Source: Macondimonas sp035325645
Lineage (GTDB): Bacteria > Pseudomonadota > Gammaproteobacteria > UBA5335
NCBI GenBank assembly: GCA_035325645.1
Contig: DAOKZK010000004.1
Location: 1-64,000 of the forward strand
Direction: 5' to 3'
DNA length: 64,000 bases
Shown: piece after piece, positions 7,595 through 16,455 of the stretch
How the letters are laid out: every line of letters starts with the position of its first letter
Numbering within the stretch: position 1 is the stretch's first letter
Program-made: the position numbers and the translations under genes
Notes under the pieces: model-generated
The model's input: only the letters and a program-made list of their open reading frames with translations
Told to the model about the DNA's origin: nothing
Databases searched by the model: none

Positions 7595-9001
7595 ATGGCA
7601 GGCAAAACGCTTTACCAAAAGATCTGGGATGCCCACGTGGTGGATGTGGACGAGAGCGGCACGGCGTTGCTCTACATCGACCGCCAGTTGGTGCATGAGG
7701 TGACCTCGCCCCAGGCTTTCGACGGACTGCGCCTCGCAGGCCGCCGCCCCTGGCGCGCGGGCGCCAATCTCGCGGTGCCGGATCACAACGTGCCGACGCG
7801 CGGCCGTGCCGGCGGCATCGCCGATCCCATTTCGCGCGCCCAGGTGGAGGCGCTGGATCGCAACTGCCAGGAATTCGGCATCCCCGAACTCGCCATGATG
7901 GATCACCGCCAGGGCATCGTGCACGTGATCGGCCCCGAGCAGGGCTTCACGCTGCCGGGCACGACCATCGTCTGCGGCGATTCGCATACCGCCACCCACG
8001 GCGCCTTCGGGGCGCTGGCCTTTGGCATCGGTACCAGCGAGGTCGAGCACGTACTCGCCACCCAGACGCTGCTTCAGAAACCCTCGCGCACCATGCTGAT
8101 CCGCGTCGACGGCGCCGTGGCCCCGGGCGTCACCGCCAAGGACATCGTGCTCGCCATCATCGGCAAGATCGGCACCGCCGGCGGCACCGGCTACACCATC
8201 GAATTCGGAGGCGAGGCCATCCGCGCCCTGTCGATGGAAGGGCGCATGACGGTGTGCAACATGGCCATCGAGGCGGGCGCCCGCGCCGGCCTGATCGCGG
8301 CCGATGAGAAGACCATCGCCTACGTCAAGGATCGCCCGCAGTCGCCCAAGGGTGCGCTCTGGGAGCAGGCGGTGGCGGCCTGGCAGGACCTGCATTCCGA
8401 TGCCGATGCCCAGTTCGATACGGTCGTGGAACTCGATGCCGCCGCCATCGAGCCCCAGGTCACCTGGGGTACCTCGCCCGAGATGGTGGTGCCGGTGGGT
8501 AGCACCGTGCCCGATCCTGCGCGTGAGGAAAATCCGGTCAAGGCCGAAGGCATGCGCCGCGCGCTGGCCTATATGGGGCTCGAGGCCGGAACGCCCATCG
8601 AGTCGATCGCGCTCGACAAGGTCTTCATCGGTTCCTGCACCAACTCACGTATCGAGGATCTGCGTGCCGCGGCGGCGGTGGTGAAAGGGCGCCGAGTCTC
8701 CAGCCGCCTGAAGCTGGCGCTGGTGGTGCCGGGCTCGGGGCTCGTCAAGGCGCAGGCCGAGGCCGAAGGGCTCGACCGCATTTTCACCGAGGCGGGCTTC
8801 GAGTGGCGCGAACCGGGCTGCTCCATGTGTCTGGCGATGAACGCCGACCGCCTGGAGCCCGGCGAACGCTGCGCCTCGACCAGCAACCGCAACTTCGAGG
8901 GTCGGCAGGGGCAGGGCGGGCGCACGCATCTGGTCAGCCCCGCCATGGCCGCGGCGGCCGCCATCGCCGGCCATTTCGTCGACATCCGCCGCTTCGGCTG
9001 A
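7595..9001 (+). CDS. leuC: 3-Isopropylmalate dehydratase large subunit
   Basis: With LeuD isomerises 2-isopropylmalate to 3-isopropylmalate in leucine synthesis. The 468-residue aconitase-family protein starts at an ATG behind GGGAGG and shows the [4Fe-4S] ligand Cys residues in GSCTNSRIEDLR and GCSMCLAMN, plus CGDSHTATHGAFGALAFGIG and NRNFEGRQGQGGRTHLVSP. First gene of a leuC-leuD-leuB-asd run; the leuD ribosome site overlaps its stop codon. The divergent LysR gene is the likely regulator. Confidence 0.97.
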   Translation: MAGKTLYQKIWDAHVVDVDESGTALLYIDRQLVHEVTSPQAFDGLRLAGRRPWRAGANLAVPDHNVPTRGRAGGIADPISRAQVEALDRNCQEFGIPELAMMDHRQGIVHVIGPEQGFTLPGTTIVCGDSHTATHGAFGALAFGIGTSEVEHVLATQTLLQKPSRTMLIRVDGAVAPGVTAKDIVLAIIGKIGTAGGTGYTIEFGGEAIRALSMEGRMTVCNMAIEAGARAGLIAADEKTIAYVKDRPQSPKGALWEQAVAAWQDLHSDADAQFDTVVELDAAAIEPQVTWGTSPEMVVPVGSTVPDPAREENPVKAEGMRRALAYMGLEAGTPIESIALDKVFIGSCTNSRIEDLRAAAAVVKGRRVSSRLKLALVVPGSGLVKAQAEAEGLDRIFTEAGFEWREPGCSMCLAMNADRLEPGERCASTSNRNFEGRQGQGGRTHLVSPAMAAAAAIAGHFVDIRRFG

Positions 9002-9012
9002 GGAGTTTGATC

Positions 9013-9654
9013 ATGCAGGCATTCACCACACTGAACGGCTTGGTGGCCCCGCTCGACCGGGCCAACGTCGACACCGACGCGATCATTCCCAAGCAATTTC
9101 TGAAATCCATCCATCGCACCGGTTTCGGGCCCAATCTGTTCGACGACTGGCGCTACCTCGATACGGGCGGGCTGGACGTCGACAACGCCACGCGTCGCCT
9201 CAACCCGGACTTCATTCTGAACCAGCCCCGCTACCAAGGCGCCGAGATCCTTCTGGCGCGCGAGAATTTCGGTTGCGGCTCCTCGCGCGAGCATGCGGTC
9301 TGGGCGCTCAGCGATGCCGGTTTCCGCGTCGTGCTGGCACCCAGCTTTGCCGATATCTTTTTCAACAACTGCTTCAAGAACGGCGTGCTGCCGATCGTGT
9401 TGCCCGGCGCGGTCATGGATCGGCTGTTCCAGGAAGCGCAGGCCACGCCCGGGTATCGCCTGCGCGTGGACCTCGAGGCGCAGACCGTCACGACCCCGGC
9501 GGGGGAGGCGATCGCGTTCACCGTCGATCCATTCCGGCGTCACTGTCTGCTCAATAGGCTCGATGACATCGGCCTGACACTGCAGCGCGCCGATCGCATC
9601 CGCGCCTATGAGGCCCGGCGCCGCGCCGAGGCACCCTGGCTCTTCGCCGACTGA
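9013..9654 (+). CDS. leuD: 3-Isopropylmalate dehydratase small subunit
   Basis: Swivel domain subunit that completes the LeuC active site. The 213-residue protein begins MQAFTTLNGLVAPLDRANVD at the ATG at 9013, preceded by AGGAG at 9001-9005. Family features are VDTDAIIPKQFLK, NFGCGSSREHAVWAL and ADIFFNNCFKNG. An open frame continues upstream inside leuC but out of its frame, so an earlier start is not credible. The 11-base gap from leuC implies co-translation. Confidence 0.97.
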   Translation: MQAFTTLNGLVAPLDRANVDTDAIIPKQFLKSIHRTGFGPNLFDDWRYLDTGGLDVDNATRRLNPDFILNQPRYQGAEILLARENFGCGSSREHAVWALSDAGFRVVLAPSFADIFFNNCFKNGVLPIVLPGAVMDRLFQEAQATPGYRLRVDLEAQTVTTPAGEAIAFTVDPFRRHCLLNRLDDIGLTLQRADRIRAYEARRRAEAPWLFAD

Positions 9655-9672
9655 TACAAGGATTCGTGATTC

Positions 9673-10746
9673 ATGAGCAAGCACATACTGGTGTTGCCGG
9701 GCGATGGCATCGGCCCGGAAATCGTCGCAGAGGCGCTGAAGGTCCTGGACGCGTTGCGGCGCGACCACGGGCTGGCAGTGACGTGGGAAGAGGGACTTTT
9801 GGGCGGGTGCGCGGTGGACGCGACCGGCGAGCCCTATCCCGCTGCCACGCGCGAGCGCGCCCGCGCCGCCGATGCCGTGCTGCTGGGCGCGGTGGGCGGC
9901 CCGCGTTACGATGCGTTGCCACGCCATCAGCGCCCCGAGCGAGGGCTGCTGGCCATCCGCAAGGATTTGAATCTGTTCGCGAATCTGCGTCCCGCGGTGG
10001 TGTTCCCGCAGCTCGCCGGCGCCTCCAGCCTCAAGCCGGAGATCGTCGCCGGGCTGGACATCCTGATCGTGCGCGAGCTCACCGGAGATGTGTATTTCGG
10101 TGAGCCGCGCGGGATCGAGACCCGGAATGGCGAGCGCGTCGGCATCAACACCATGATCTACAGCGAAGCCGAGATCGTGCGCATCGCGCACGTGGCCTTC
10201 AAGGCCGCGCAGCAACGCGGCGGCCGGCTGTGTTCGGTTGACAAGATGAACGTGCTGGAGAGCACCCAGCTCTGGCGCGACGTGGTCTGTGAGGTGGCGG
10301 CCGAGTACCCGGATGTGACCCTGAGCCACATGCTGGTGGACAATGCGGCCATGCAGTTGGTGCGCAATCCCAAGCAGTTCGACGTCGTGGTGACCGGCAA
10401 TCTGTTCGGCGACATCCTGTCCGATGAGGCGTCCATGCTCACCGGCTCCATCGGCATGCTGCCCTCGGCGTCGCTGGATGCGAGTGGCAAGGGGCTCTAT
10501 GAGCCGATCCACGGCTCGGCGCCCGACATCGCCGGCCGCGGCGTGGCCAATCCCTTGGCGACGATTCTGTCCGTCGCCATGATGCTGCGCTACAGCCTGG
10601 GCACGCCCGCGTTGGCCGATCGGGTCGAACGTGCCGTGGCGCGCGTGCTGGATCAGGGTCTGCGCACCGCGGACATCGCCTTGGCCGGCGAGGCCACGGT
10701 CGGCACGGTCGCCATGGGCGATGCCGTGGTCGCGGCGCTGGGCTGA
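9673..10746 (+). CDS. leuB: 3-Isopropylmalate dehydrogenase
   Basis: Oxidises and decarboxylates 3-isopropylmalate with NAD to 2-ketoisocaproate, the third leucine-specific step. The 357-residue protein has LPGDGIGPEI at the N-terminus, LLGAVGGP, the substrate-binding RKDLNLFANLRP, the Mg-binding DEASMLTGSIGMLPSASL region and the NAD-binding EPIHGSAPDIAG. The ribosome site is weak. It lies 18 bases after leuD and 58 bases before asd. Confidence 0.97.
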   Translation: MSKHILVLPGDGIGPEIVAEALKVLDALRRDHGLAVTWEEGLLGGCAVDATGEPYPAATRERARAADAVLLGAVGGPRYDALPRHQRPERGLLAIRKDLNLFANLRPAVVFPQLAGASSLKPEIVAGLDILIVRELTGDVYFGEPRGIETRNGERVGINTMIYSEAEIVRIAHVAFKAAQQRGGRLCSVDKMNVLESTQLWRDVVCEVAAEYPDVTLSHMLVDNAAMQLVRNPKQFDVVVTGNLFGDILSDEASMLTGSIGMLPSASLDASGKGLYEPIHGSAPDIAGRGVANPLATILSVAMMLRYSLGTPALADRVERAVARVLDQGLRTADIALAGEATVGTVAMGDAVVAALG

Positions 10747-10804
10747 AGCCGGTGATTGCGTGGCGGCGTGTTGGGGCAGGACGGGTCAAGGGGAGAGGTG
10801 AGTG

Positions 10805-11923
10805 ATGCGCGTGGGTTTCGTCGGCTGGCGGGGCATGGTGGGTTCGGTGCTCATGGAGCGCATGCGTGCCGAAGGGGATTTCGAGCGGATCACCGCACCG
10901 GTGTTCTTCTCGACCTCGCAGGCGGGCGGGGCGGCGCCCGACATCGGCCGGCCGCTGCCGCCCCTGCGCGATGCCCATGACATCGACGCCTTGGGCGAGA
11001 TGGACGTGATCGTCAGTTGCCAGGGCGGCGACTACACCAAGGCCGTGCACGGCGATCTGCGCGCGGCGGGCTGGAGCGGCTACTGGATCGATGCGGCATC
11101 GGCGCTGCGCATGGACGCGGGGGCGGTCATCGTCCTCGATCCGGTGAACCGCCCCGTCATCGATGCGGCGCTTGCCAGTGGCGTGAAGGACTACATCGGC
11201 GGCAACTGCACGGTCAGTCTGATGCTGATGGCCTTGGGCGGGCTGTTTGTGGCCGATGCGGTGGAGTGGGTCAGCTCCATGACCTATCAGGCGGCCTCGG
11301 GCGCGGGCGCGCAGCACATGCGTGAGCTGCTGGCCCAGATGGGCGCGCTGCGCGATGCGGCCGGCCCGGTGCTTGCCGATCCGGCCTCCGGCATCCTCGA
11401 GATCGACCGGCGTGTGAGCGAGGCTTTGCACAGCAGTGATTTTCCAACTCGCCAGTTCGGAGTGCCGCTGGCGGGCAGCCTGATACCGTGGATCGACGTC
11501 GCGCTGGCGAACGGTCAGAGCCGCGAGGAATGGAAAGGTCAGGCCGAGACCAACAAGATTCTCGGTCGGGCCGAGCATCCGGTACCGATCGACGGGCTGT
11601 GCGTGCGCATCGGCGCCATGCGCTGCCACAGCCAGGCGCTGACCATCAAGCTGCGCCGCGATCTTCCCTTGTCCGAGATCGAGACGATGATCGCCGGTGC
11701 CAACGAGTGGGTGCGTGTGGTGCCCAACGACCGTGAGTGCAGCGTGCGTGAGCTTACCCCAGCGGCGGTCACTGGCCGGCTCGAGATTCCGGTCGGGCGG
11801 TTGCGCAAGCTCAACCTGGGACCTGAATACCTCAGTGCGTTCACGGTTGGCGACCAGTTGCTCTGGGGCGCGGCGGAACCCTTGCGGCGCATGCTCGGCA
11901 TTGTGCTCGACGATCGGGGGTGA
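10805..11923 (+). CDS. asd: Aspartate-semialdehyde dehydrogenase
   Basis: NADPH-dependent reduction of aspartyl phosphate to aspartate semialdehyde, feeding lysine, diaminopimelate, threonine and methionine synthesis. The 372-residue protein is of the Gram-negative type: GFVGWRGMVGSVLMERM nucleotide-binding start, GGNCTVSLMLMALGGL with the active-site Cys, and RIGAMRCHSQALTIKL. A GTG directly before the ATG at 10805 is an equivalent start. Following leuB and preceding fimV is the order seen in Pseudomonas and relatives. Confidence 0.97.
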   Translation: MRVGFVGWRGMVGSVLMERMRAEGDFERITAPVFFSTSQAGGAAPDIGRPLPPLRDAHDIDALGEMDVIVSCQGGDYTKAVHGDLRAAGWSGYWIDAASALRMDAGAVIVLDPVNRPVIDAALASGVKDYIGGNCTVSLMLMALGGLFVADAVEWVSSMTYQAASGAGAQHMRELLAQMGALRDAAGPVLADPASGILEIDRRVSEALHSSDFPTRQFGVPLAGSLIPWIDVALANGQSREEWKGQAETNKILGRAEHPVPIDGLCVRIGAMRCHSQALTIKLRRDLPLSEIETMIAGANEWVRVVPNDRECSVRELTPAAVTGRLEIPVGRLRKLNLGPEYLSAFTVGDQLLWGAAEPLRRMLGIVLDDRG

Positions 11924-12105
11924 CCGCCGGAACCACACGCGTTTCTTCATGTTTGAGTCCTGGTGCCGATATGTCGAGTCGGGAGGGCTGCTGGACAAGC
12001 CGATCGTTTCCCGCTCTGGTCGCGGTATAGTGATCGCTGTCGCCAGCCAGTCGGGCGAGGCCAAGGACGGTCCCGGTTTCAAACCGCATGAAGGGGTAGA
12101 TTCGC

Positions 12106-14655
12106 GTGCAGATCAAAAAGACGACACGGGCCGTATCGGCGGCCTTGATTCTCCTGGCGCCGACCCTGGCCCATGCGCTGAGTACCGGCGCAATCGAAGG
12201 TCGTTCCTATCTCAACCAGCCGCTCGAGGCACGAATTCCGCTGACCTCCGCCACCGCGGATGAGCTGCGTTCGTTGCGCGTGAATCTCGCGCCCAGCGAA
12301 GTCTATCAGCGGGCGGGGATCGATCTCGGCTCGGAACTGGCTGGCCTGCAATTCCGCATCGTGGCCGACGATGGCCGGCCCTACATTCTCGTCACCAGCC
12401 GGGACAGCATACGCGATCCTTTCCTGACCTTTCTCGTGGAACTCAGCTGGGGAGAAGGGCGGCTGGTTCGTGAATTCACCCTCCTGCTCGATCCGCCCAC
12501 GCTGATGGCGCCGGCGGCTCCGCCTGAAACCCGTCAGGCGGTGACCGAGCCCCCCTCGCCGTCATCGGAGCTCGAGCGTGTGGAACGGCCGACGCCCTCC
12601 GCCATCCAGTCAACGCCAGCAACGATCGCGCGGACGAGTCCAGCGCCGGACGCTGAAGCCAAAGCCGCTGCCGGCGGGGAGCGTCGCGTGCGACGGGGCG
12701 ATACGCTATGGGCCATTGCCGGCGAGCAAAGCCGCTTCGAAGCGGTCAACAGGAATCAGATGATGCTGGCCATCTACCAGCGCAATCCGGGCGCATTCGA
12801 CGGCAACATCAACCAGTTGAAGGCCGGCGCGATCTTGCGAATGCCGAGCGCGGAGGAAATGCGCGCCATCTCGCGGGCTGCGGCATTGGCCGAGGTGCGT
12901 CGGCAGAACGAGGAGTGGCGCGCGGGACGGCGAACGGCCGTGGCCAGTGCGCCTTTGGCGGCCCCGACGTCACCCGCTGCGCCCTCCCGGCCGACGTCCT
13001 CTGAAGTGCCGGCTCGGGATGTGTCGAAAGCGGCAGCGCCTGCTCGTCCCCGCTTGGAGTTGGTCGCTCCGGACGAGGCGGCCGTTGCCGCGGCGCCGTC
13101 GTCCGATGGCCTTCGCGGCGATGCAGCCGGCGCAGGCCAGGTCCCCGGCATGAACGCCTCGCCCGCAGCGTCCGGGCCGGAGGCATCCAGCGCCGGTGCA
13201 GCGCCCGGATCGACCGCAGGACTTGGGGTCGCGACGTCCGGAGAAGAAGCCGGCGCCGAAACGCCGGGATTGTTGCAGATGGACAGCGCTACGGCGCTTG
13301 CCTTGCAGGAGGCGCCTGAGCTTACGCCTGAATTGCAGACGGCGGATCCTGCCTTGGAGGGCAATGACGGATCGGCGGTGCTTCAACCGCTGCCAGCGGC
13401 CCCAGAGGCCATCGCACCTCCCCCCGCCGAGATTCCGGAGGGCGCCGGCACGGGCAGCATTTGGTGGGGTTTGCTGGCTGCCCTCCTTGCGGCCGGCGCT
13501 GTGGTCTTCGGCTGGGTGTTCTACCGCCGCCGCAAGTCATCGCAATTGGCAGACGAAGACGCCATCGACTTCGTTCTTGGTGAATCGGGCGAGGATAATC
13601 CGCCCACTCAGGACGACTTTCGTTCGCGCGTTGCCCGGCAGGAGCCCGTTATGGGGAGTGAGGCGGCGAGTATGGTATCCGATGCGGACTCCGATCCCAC
13701 GACGGATACGCAGCCCGGGATGTCCCCATTCGAGAAGGAAGGGGCACTCGGCGTCGATCAGGACGACCCATTGGCCGAGGCGGATTTCAATCTTACGTAT
13801 GGACTGTTCGAGGAGGCTCTAGCCGTTGTAGAACAAGCCTTGCGGAGACAGCCGGACCGTCGTGATCTCAAGCTCAAGCGACTCGAGGTGTTCTTCGCGA
13901 TGTCGGATCGGGAATCGTTCCTGGAACATGCCCGGCTGCTCGCGGCCGAGCCGCAGGGTCAGGCCGATTCGGCTTGGGAACGATGCATGGTGATGGGGCA
14001 GCAGATGTTTCCCGACGAGCCGTTGTTTCAGAACATGCCGGCAGGCACCGCCGGCGACGATTTCCTCGATTTCAATCTCGACACTCCGTCCGATCAGGGC
14101 CCGGGCGGCGTGGATGCCGCTCCCGCTGGCGATGAGCGCACGACGGTACTGAACCGCCACGCGGATGCCGCGCCTGCGACCGGTGACGACGGTGATCTGG
14201 CGTTCGAATTGTCCGAAACCGATCTGGATCTGGGTACCGGGACGCAGGTGGAGGACGCGGTCGAAAAGCATCTCGACATGGCTCGCGTCTATCTGGGCAT
14301 GGAAGAGTTCGCCGCGGCCCAACGCGAACTCGACCAGGCGTTGCTGGAGGGCTCGAGCGAGCAGCAGGCCGAGGCCCGGGAACTCATGGAGCAGGTCAGT
14401 CAGCGTGCCGGCATGGCCCACGATGCCACCGATCAGGCCTACCTCGTGGATGTGCCCGGCACGGGCACGCTCGATATCGAAGACTTCGGGACGCGCGACG
14501 ATTTCGGTACCCGCCTCGATCTTGCGCGTCAGTATATGGAACTCGACGATGTGGAAGGGGCACGCGCGCTGATCGACGAAGTAATCAAGGACGGCAGCCC
14601 GGAGCAGCGGCGCGAAGCGGAGAGCTTGATGGCTCAGCTGCCGACCCGATTCTAG
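12106..14655 (+). CDS. fimV: FimV/HubP-like polar peptidoglycan-binding protein
   Basis: Inner-membrane polar organiser needed for type IV pilus assembly and twitching in Pseudomonas. The 849-residue protein has a signal peptide (to about residue 24), the FimV N-terminal domain (about 25-130: GRSYLNQPLEARIPL), a LysM-like module near residues 195-245 (RRGDTLWAIA ... LKAGAILRMP), a long Ala/Pro-rich linker, a transmembrane helix at about 452-472 (WWGLLAALLAAGAVVFGWVFY), an acidic cytoplasmic region with TPR-like helices and the short FimV C-terminal domain at the end (RLDLARQYMELDDVEGAR). The start is a GTG with AGGGG nine bases upstream. A TATAGT at 12026-12031 could be its -10 box. It sits between asd and truA, the conserved fimV position. 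Confidence 0.95.
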   Translation: MQIKKTTRAVSAALILLAPTLAHALSTGAIEGRSYLNQPLEARIPLTSATADELRSLRVNLAPSEVYQRAGIDLGSELAGLQFRIVADDGRPYILVTSRDSIRDPFLTFLVELSWGEGRLVREFTLLLDPPTLMAPAAPPETRQAVTEPPSPSSELERVERPTPSAIQSTPATIARTSPAPDAEAKAAAGGERRVRRGDTLWAIAGEQSRFEAVNRNQMMLAIYQRNPGAFDGNINQLKAGAILRMPSAEEMRAISRAAALAEVRRQNEEWRAGRRTAVASAPLAAPTSPAAPSRPTSSEVPARDVSKAAAPARPRLELVAPDEAAVAAAPSSDGLRGDAAGAGQVPGMNASPAASGPEASSAGAAPGSTAGLGVATSGEEAGAETPGLLQMDSATALALQEAPELTPELQTADPALEGNDGSAVLQPLPAAPEAIAPPPAEIPEGAGTGSIWWGLLAALLAAGAVVFGWVFYRRRKSSQLADEDAIDFVLGESGEDNPPTQDDFRSRVARQEPVMGSEAASMVSDADSDPTTDTQPGMSPFEKEGALGVDQDDPLAEADFNLTYGLFEEALAVVEQALRRQPDRRDLKLKRLEVFFAMSDRESFLEHARLLAAEPQGQADSAWERCMVMGQQMFPDEPLFQNMPAGTAGDDFLDFNLDTPSDQGPGGVDAAPAGDERTTVLNRHADAAPATGDDGDLAFELSETDLDLGTGTQVEDAVEKHLDMARVYLGMEEFAAAQRELDQALLEGSSEQQAEARELMEQVSQRAGMAHDATDQAYLVDVPGTGTLDIEDFGTRDDFGTRLDLARQYMELDDVEGARALIDEVIKDGSPEQRREAESLMAQLPTRF

Positions 14656-14678
14656 TCTACCTCACGACCGGCACCCCG

Positions 14679-14705
14679 AGGGGCGATATCGCCCCTTTCT
14701 TTTTT
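14679..14705 (+). terminator. Rho-independent terminator after fimV
   Basis: Palindromic stem AGGGGC/GCCCCT around GATATC (14679-14696) followed by TTCTTTTTT. It lies 24 bases beyond the fimV stop codon and about 40 bases before truA, so truA probably needs its own promoter or read-through. Confidence 0.85.
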
Positions 14706-14744
14706 CGGACCTTGCGCAGGCAGGGAATGCGCTTGCGGTGGCGG

Positions 14745-15545
14745 ATGGTGAACAAGATGCGGATCGCTCTGGGAATCGAATACGTCGGAAGCTCCTTTCA
14801 AGGCTGGCAGAGCCAACGACATACCACCGCGACCGTCCAGGGCTGCATCGAAGCGGCCCTGAGTCGTGTTGCGGCGGCGCCCACGGCCGTCGTCGCCGCC
14901 GGGCGGACCGATGCCGGCGTCCATGCCCAGGGGCAGGTCGTCCATTTCGACACCCACATGCCTCGGGATCAGGCTGCGTGGGTTTTGGGCGTCAATCGAT
15001 ATCTTCCCCCCTCGGTCTCTGTGCAATGGGCGCGCACTGTTCCTGATGCGTTTCATGCGCGGTTCAGCGCACAGTGGCGGCGTTACGGCTATATCATCCA
15101 TGACGCGCGTGAGCGCAGCGCCCTTCTGGCGGGGCGGGTCACTTGGTGTCACTATCCTCTCGATGCCGACCGCATGGCGCAGGCCGCGCAGGCGCTGATC
15201 GGGGAGCATGACTTTTCGTCTTTCCGCGGCCAGGAGTGCCAGGCGAAGTCCCCTGTTCGGACCGTGCAGGCCTTGACCGTCGTCCGGCGAGGCCCCTTGG
15301 TGGTGCTGGAGATTCAGGCGAACGCCTTTTTGCATCACATGGTGCGGAACATTGCCGGTGTGCTGATGAGTATCGGCAGGGGCGAACGGTCCGTCGCGTG
15401 GGCCCGTGAGGTGCTGGCGCAGCGTGACCGCAGTCGCGGAGGGGTGACCGCGCGCCCCGACGGGCTCTATCTCGCCGCGGTCGGCTATGCCGCATCGTTC
15501 GGCCTGCCTGACCCCGCGCCCCTCATGATCCCGGCCCCTGCGTGA
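14745..15545 (+). CDS. truA: tRNA pseudouridine(38-40) synthase
   Basis: Converts uridines 38-40 of the tRNA anticodon stem to pseudouridine. The 266-residue protein contains the catalytic Asp in AAGRTDAGVHAQGQV, the family opening IALGIEYVGSSFQGWQ, and HHMVRNIAGVLMSIGRG near the end. The start is uncertain: ATG at 14745 (MVNKMRIALGIEY) matches the usual offset before this opening, ATG at 14757 is also possible, and longer extensions run back towards the terminator. It follows fimV as in Pseudomonas, but the trpF-accD genes that follow there are absent. Confidence 0.94.
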   Translation: MVNKMRIALGIEYVGSSFQGWQSQRHTTATVQGCIEAALSRVAAAPTAVVAAGRTDAGVHAQGQVVHFDTHMPRDQAAWVLGVNRYLPPSVSVQWARTVPDAFHARFSAQWRRYGYIIHDARERSALLAGRVTWCHYPLDADRMAQAAQALIGEHDFSSFRGQECQAKSPVRTVQALTVVRRGPLVVLEIQANAFLHHMVRNIAGVLMSIGRGERSVAWAREVLAQRDRSRGGVTARPDGLYLAAVGYAASFGLPDPAPLMIPAPA

Positions 15546-15566
15546 GCGCCTTTCGCTCGACTCGAG

Positions 15567-15596
15567 TTTACAGAAGTGCCCAAAAATCGCTATGAT
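15567..15596 (+). promoter_or_regulatory. Sigma70-type promoter of the yceD-rpmF-plsX-fabH operon
   Basis: TTTACA (15567-15572, five of six matches) and TATGAT (15591-15596, five of six) are separated by 18 bases. Transcription should begin near 15603, only about three bases before the yceD ATG, so the message would be almost leaderless, and the upstream GTG at 15576 cannot be the start if this promoter is used. Confidence 0.65.
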
Positions 15597-15605
15597 CACG
15601 AGCTT

Positions 15606-16091
15606 ATGTCCGAGCCCTTGCCTGAATTGGTCGATGTCGACCGGCTCTCCCTGCGCGGCGCGCGGCTGGAGGGGCGGTTCGCGATTGTGCAGTTCGAGCG
15701 GCTCCGCGACATGGTCGCCGAACCGGACGGCGAGCTTTCTTTCGCGTTGCGGTTCTACCAGGACGGCGAAGGTCGCTCGCGCATTGCCGGCACGATCGAG
15801 GCGAGCGTGGTGCTCGTCTGTCAGCGTTGCCTGCAACCGATGGAGCAGCGATTGGCTGCCGAGACGGAGTTGGTGGCATTGGCCGAGGAGCGGGATCTGT
15901 CGCAGGTGCCCGCGGAAGCCGAACCGCTGTTGACCGGGGGAGAGCCGGTCCGATTGATCGATTTGATCGAAGACGAGGCCATTCTCGCGCTACCGATTGT
16001 CGCGGTCCACGACCAGTGCGCGGCGCCGGATCGGCCCGTTTCCCCTGTCGGCGAGCTCAGCCCTTTCGCGGTGCTGAAACGGGACAGATGA
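15606..16091 (+). CDS. yceD: YceD family (DUF177) 23S rRNA accumulation protein
   Basis: A 161-residue member of the DUF177 family, whose E. coli and plant members are needed for normal 23S rRNA accumulation. Recognisable features are the CxxC pair (LVCQRCLQPM), DLIEDEAILALPIVAVHDQC and the C-terminal PFAVLKRDR. The next gene encodes ribosomal protein L32, the near-universal neighbour of this family. ATG at 15606 is chosen over a GTG ten codons upstream because it matches family length and the predicted promoter. Confidence 0.93.
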   Translation: MSEPLPELVDVDRLSLRGARLEGRFAIVQFERLRDMVAEPDGELSFALRFYQDGEGRSRIAGTIEASVVLVCQRCLQPMEQRLAAETELVALAEERDLSQVPAEAEPLLTGGEPVRLIDLIEDEAILALPIVAVHDQCAAPDRPVSPVGELSPFAVLKRDR

Positions 16092-16156
16092 AGTTCAACG
16101 GTGCGGGCCGCTTGGGTTCGCCGAATGTCTAGAATATCCACTGGAGTTTTCAGATC

Positions 16157-16339
16157 ATGGCTGTACAGCAAAACCGCAAAACCCGTTCCAAGCGCGGCAT
16201 GCGCCGCTCCCATGACGCGCTGACCAGCCCGTTCCTGTCGGCAGATTCCGTGACCGGGGAGACCCATCGTCGCCACCATCTGACGCCCACCGGGCACTAC
16301 CGCGGCCGCAAGGTTCTGGGCGGTCCGGCCGAGGAATGA
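16157..16339 (+). CDS. rpmF: 50S ribosomal protein L32
   Basis: A 60-residue basic protein beginning MAVQQNRKTRSKRGMRRSHD, the L32 signature, with TGETHRRHHLTP in the middle. It is the zinc-free form: no CxxC pairs are present. It lies 65 bases after yceD and 116 bases before plsX, in the classical yceD-rpmF-plsX-fabH order that couples ribosome and fatty acid synthesis genes. Confidence 0.97.
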   Translation: MAVQQNRKTRSKRGMRRSHDALTSPFLSADSVTGETHRRHHLTPTGHYRGRKVLGGPAEE

Positions 16340-16455
16340 GTCGGTCGCGGCGCGCCGCCCCGTCGGTGCCACGACACGCAATCAGCGCGAGCCTGGCATG
16401 ATCCGCAACCCGGTGGGTCTCGAAGCGCGCGCATGGCCGGGCTGGCGGAGCCAGG

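Noticed and set aside
8569..10512. 647-codon open frame on the minus strand opposite leuCDB
   Set aside because: Covers three conserved genes in antisense; composition typical of G+C-rich shadow frames.
10439..12082. 547-codon open frame on the minus strand opposite asd
   Set aside because: Antisense to asd with no domain; asd is certain.
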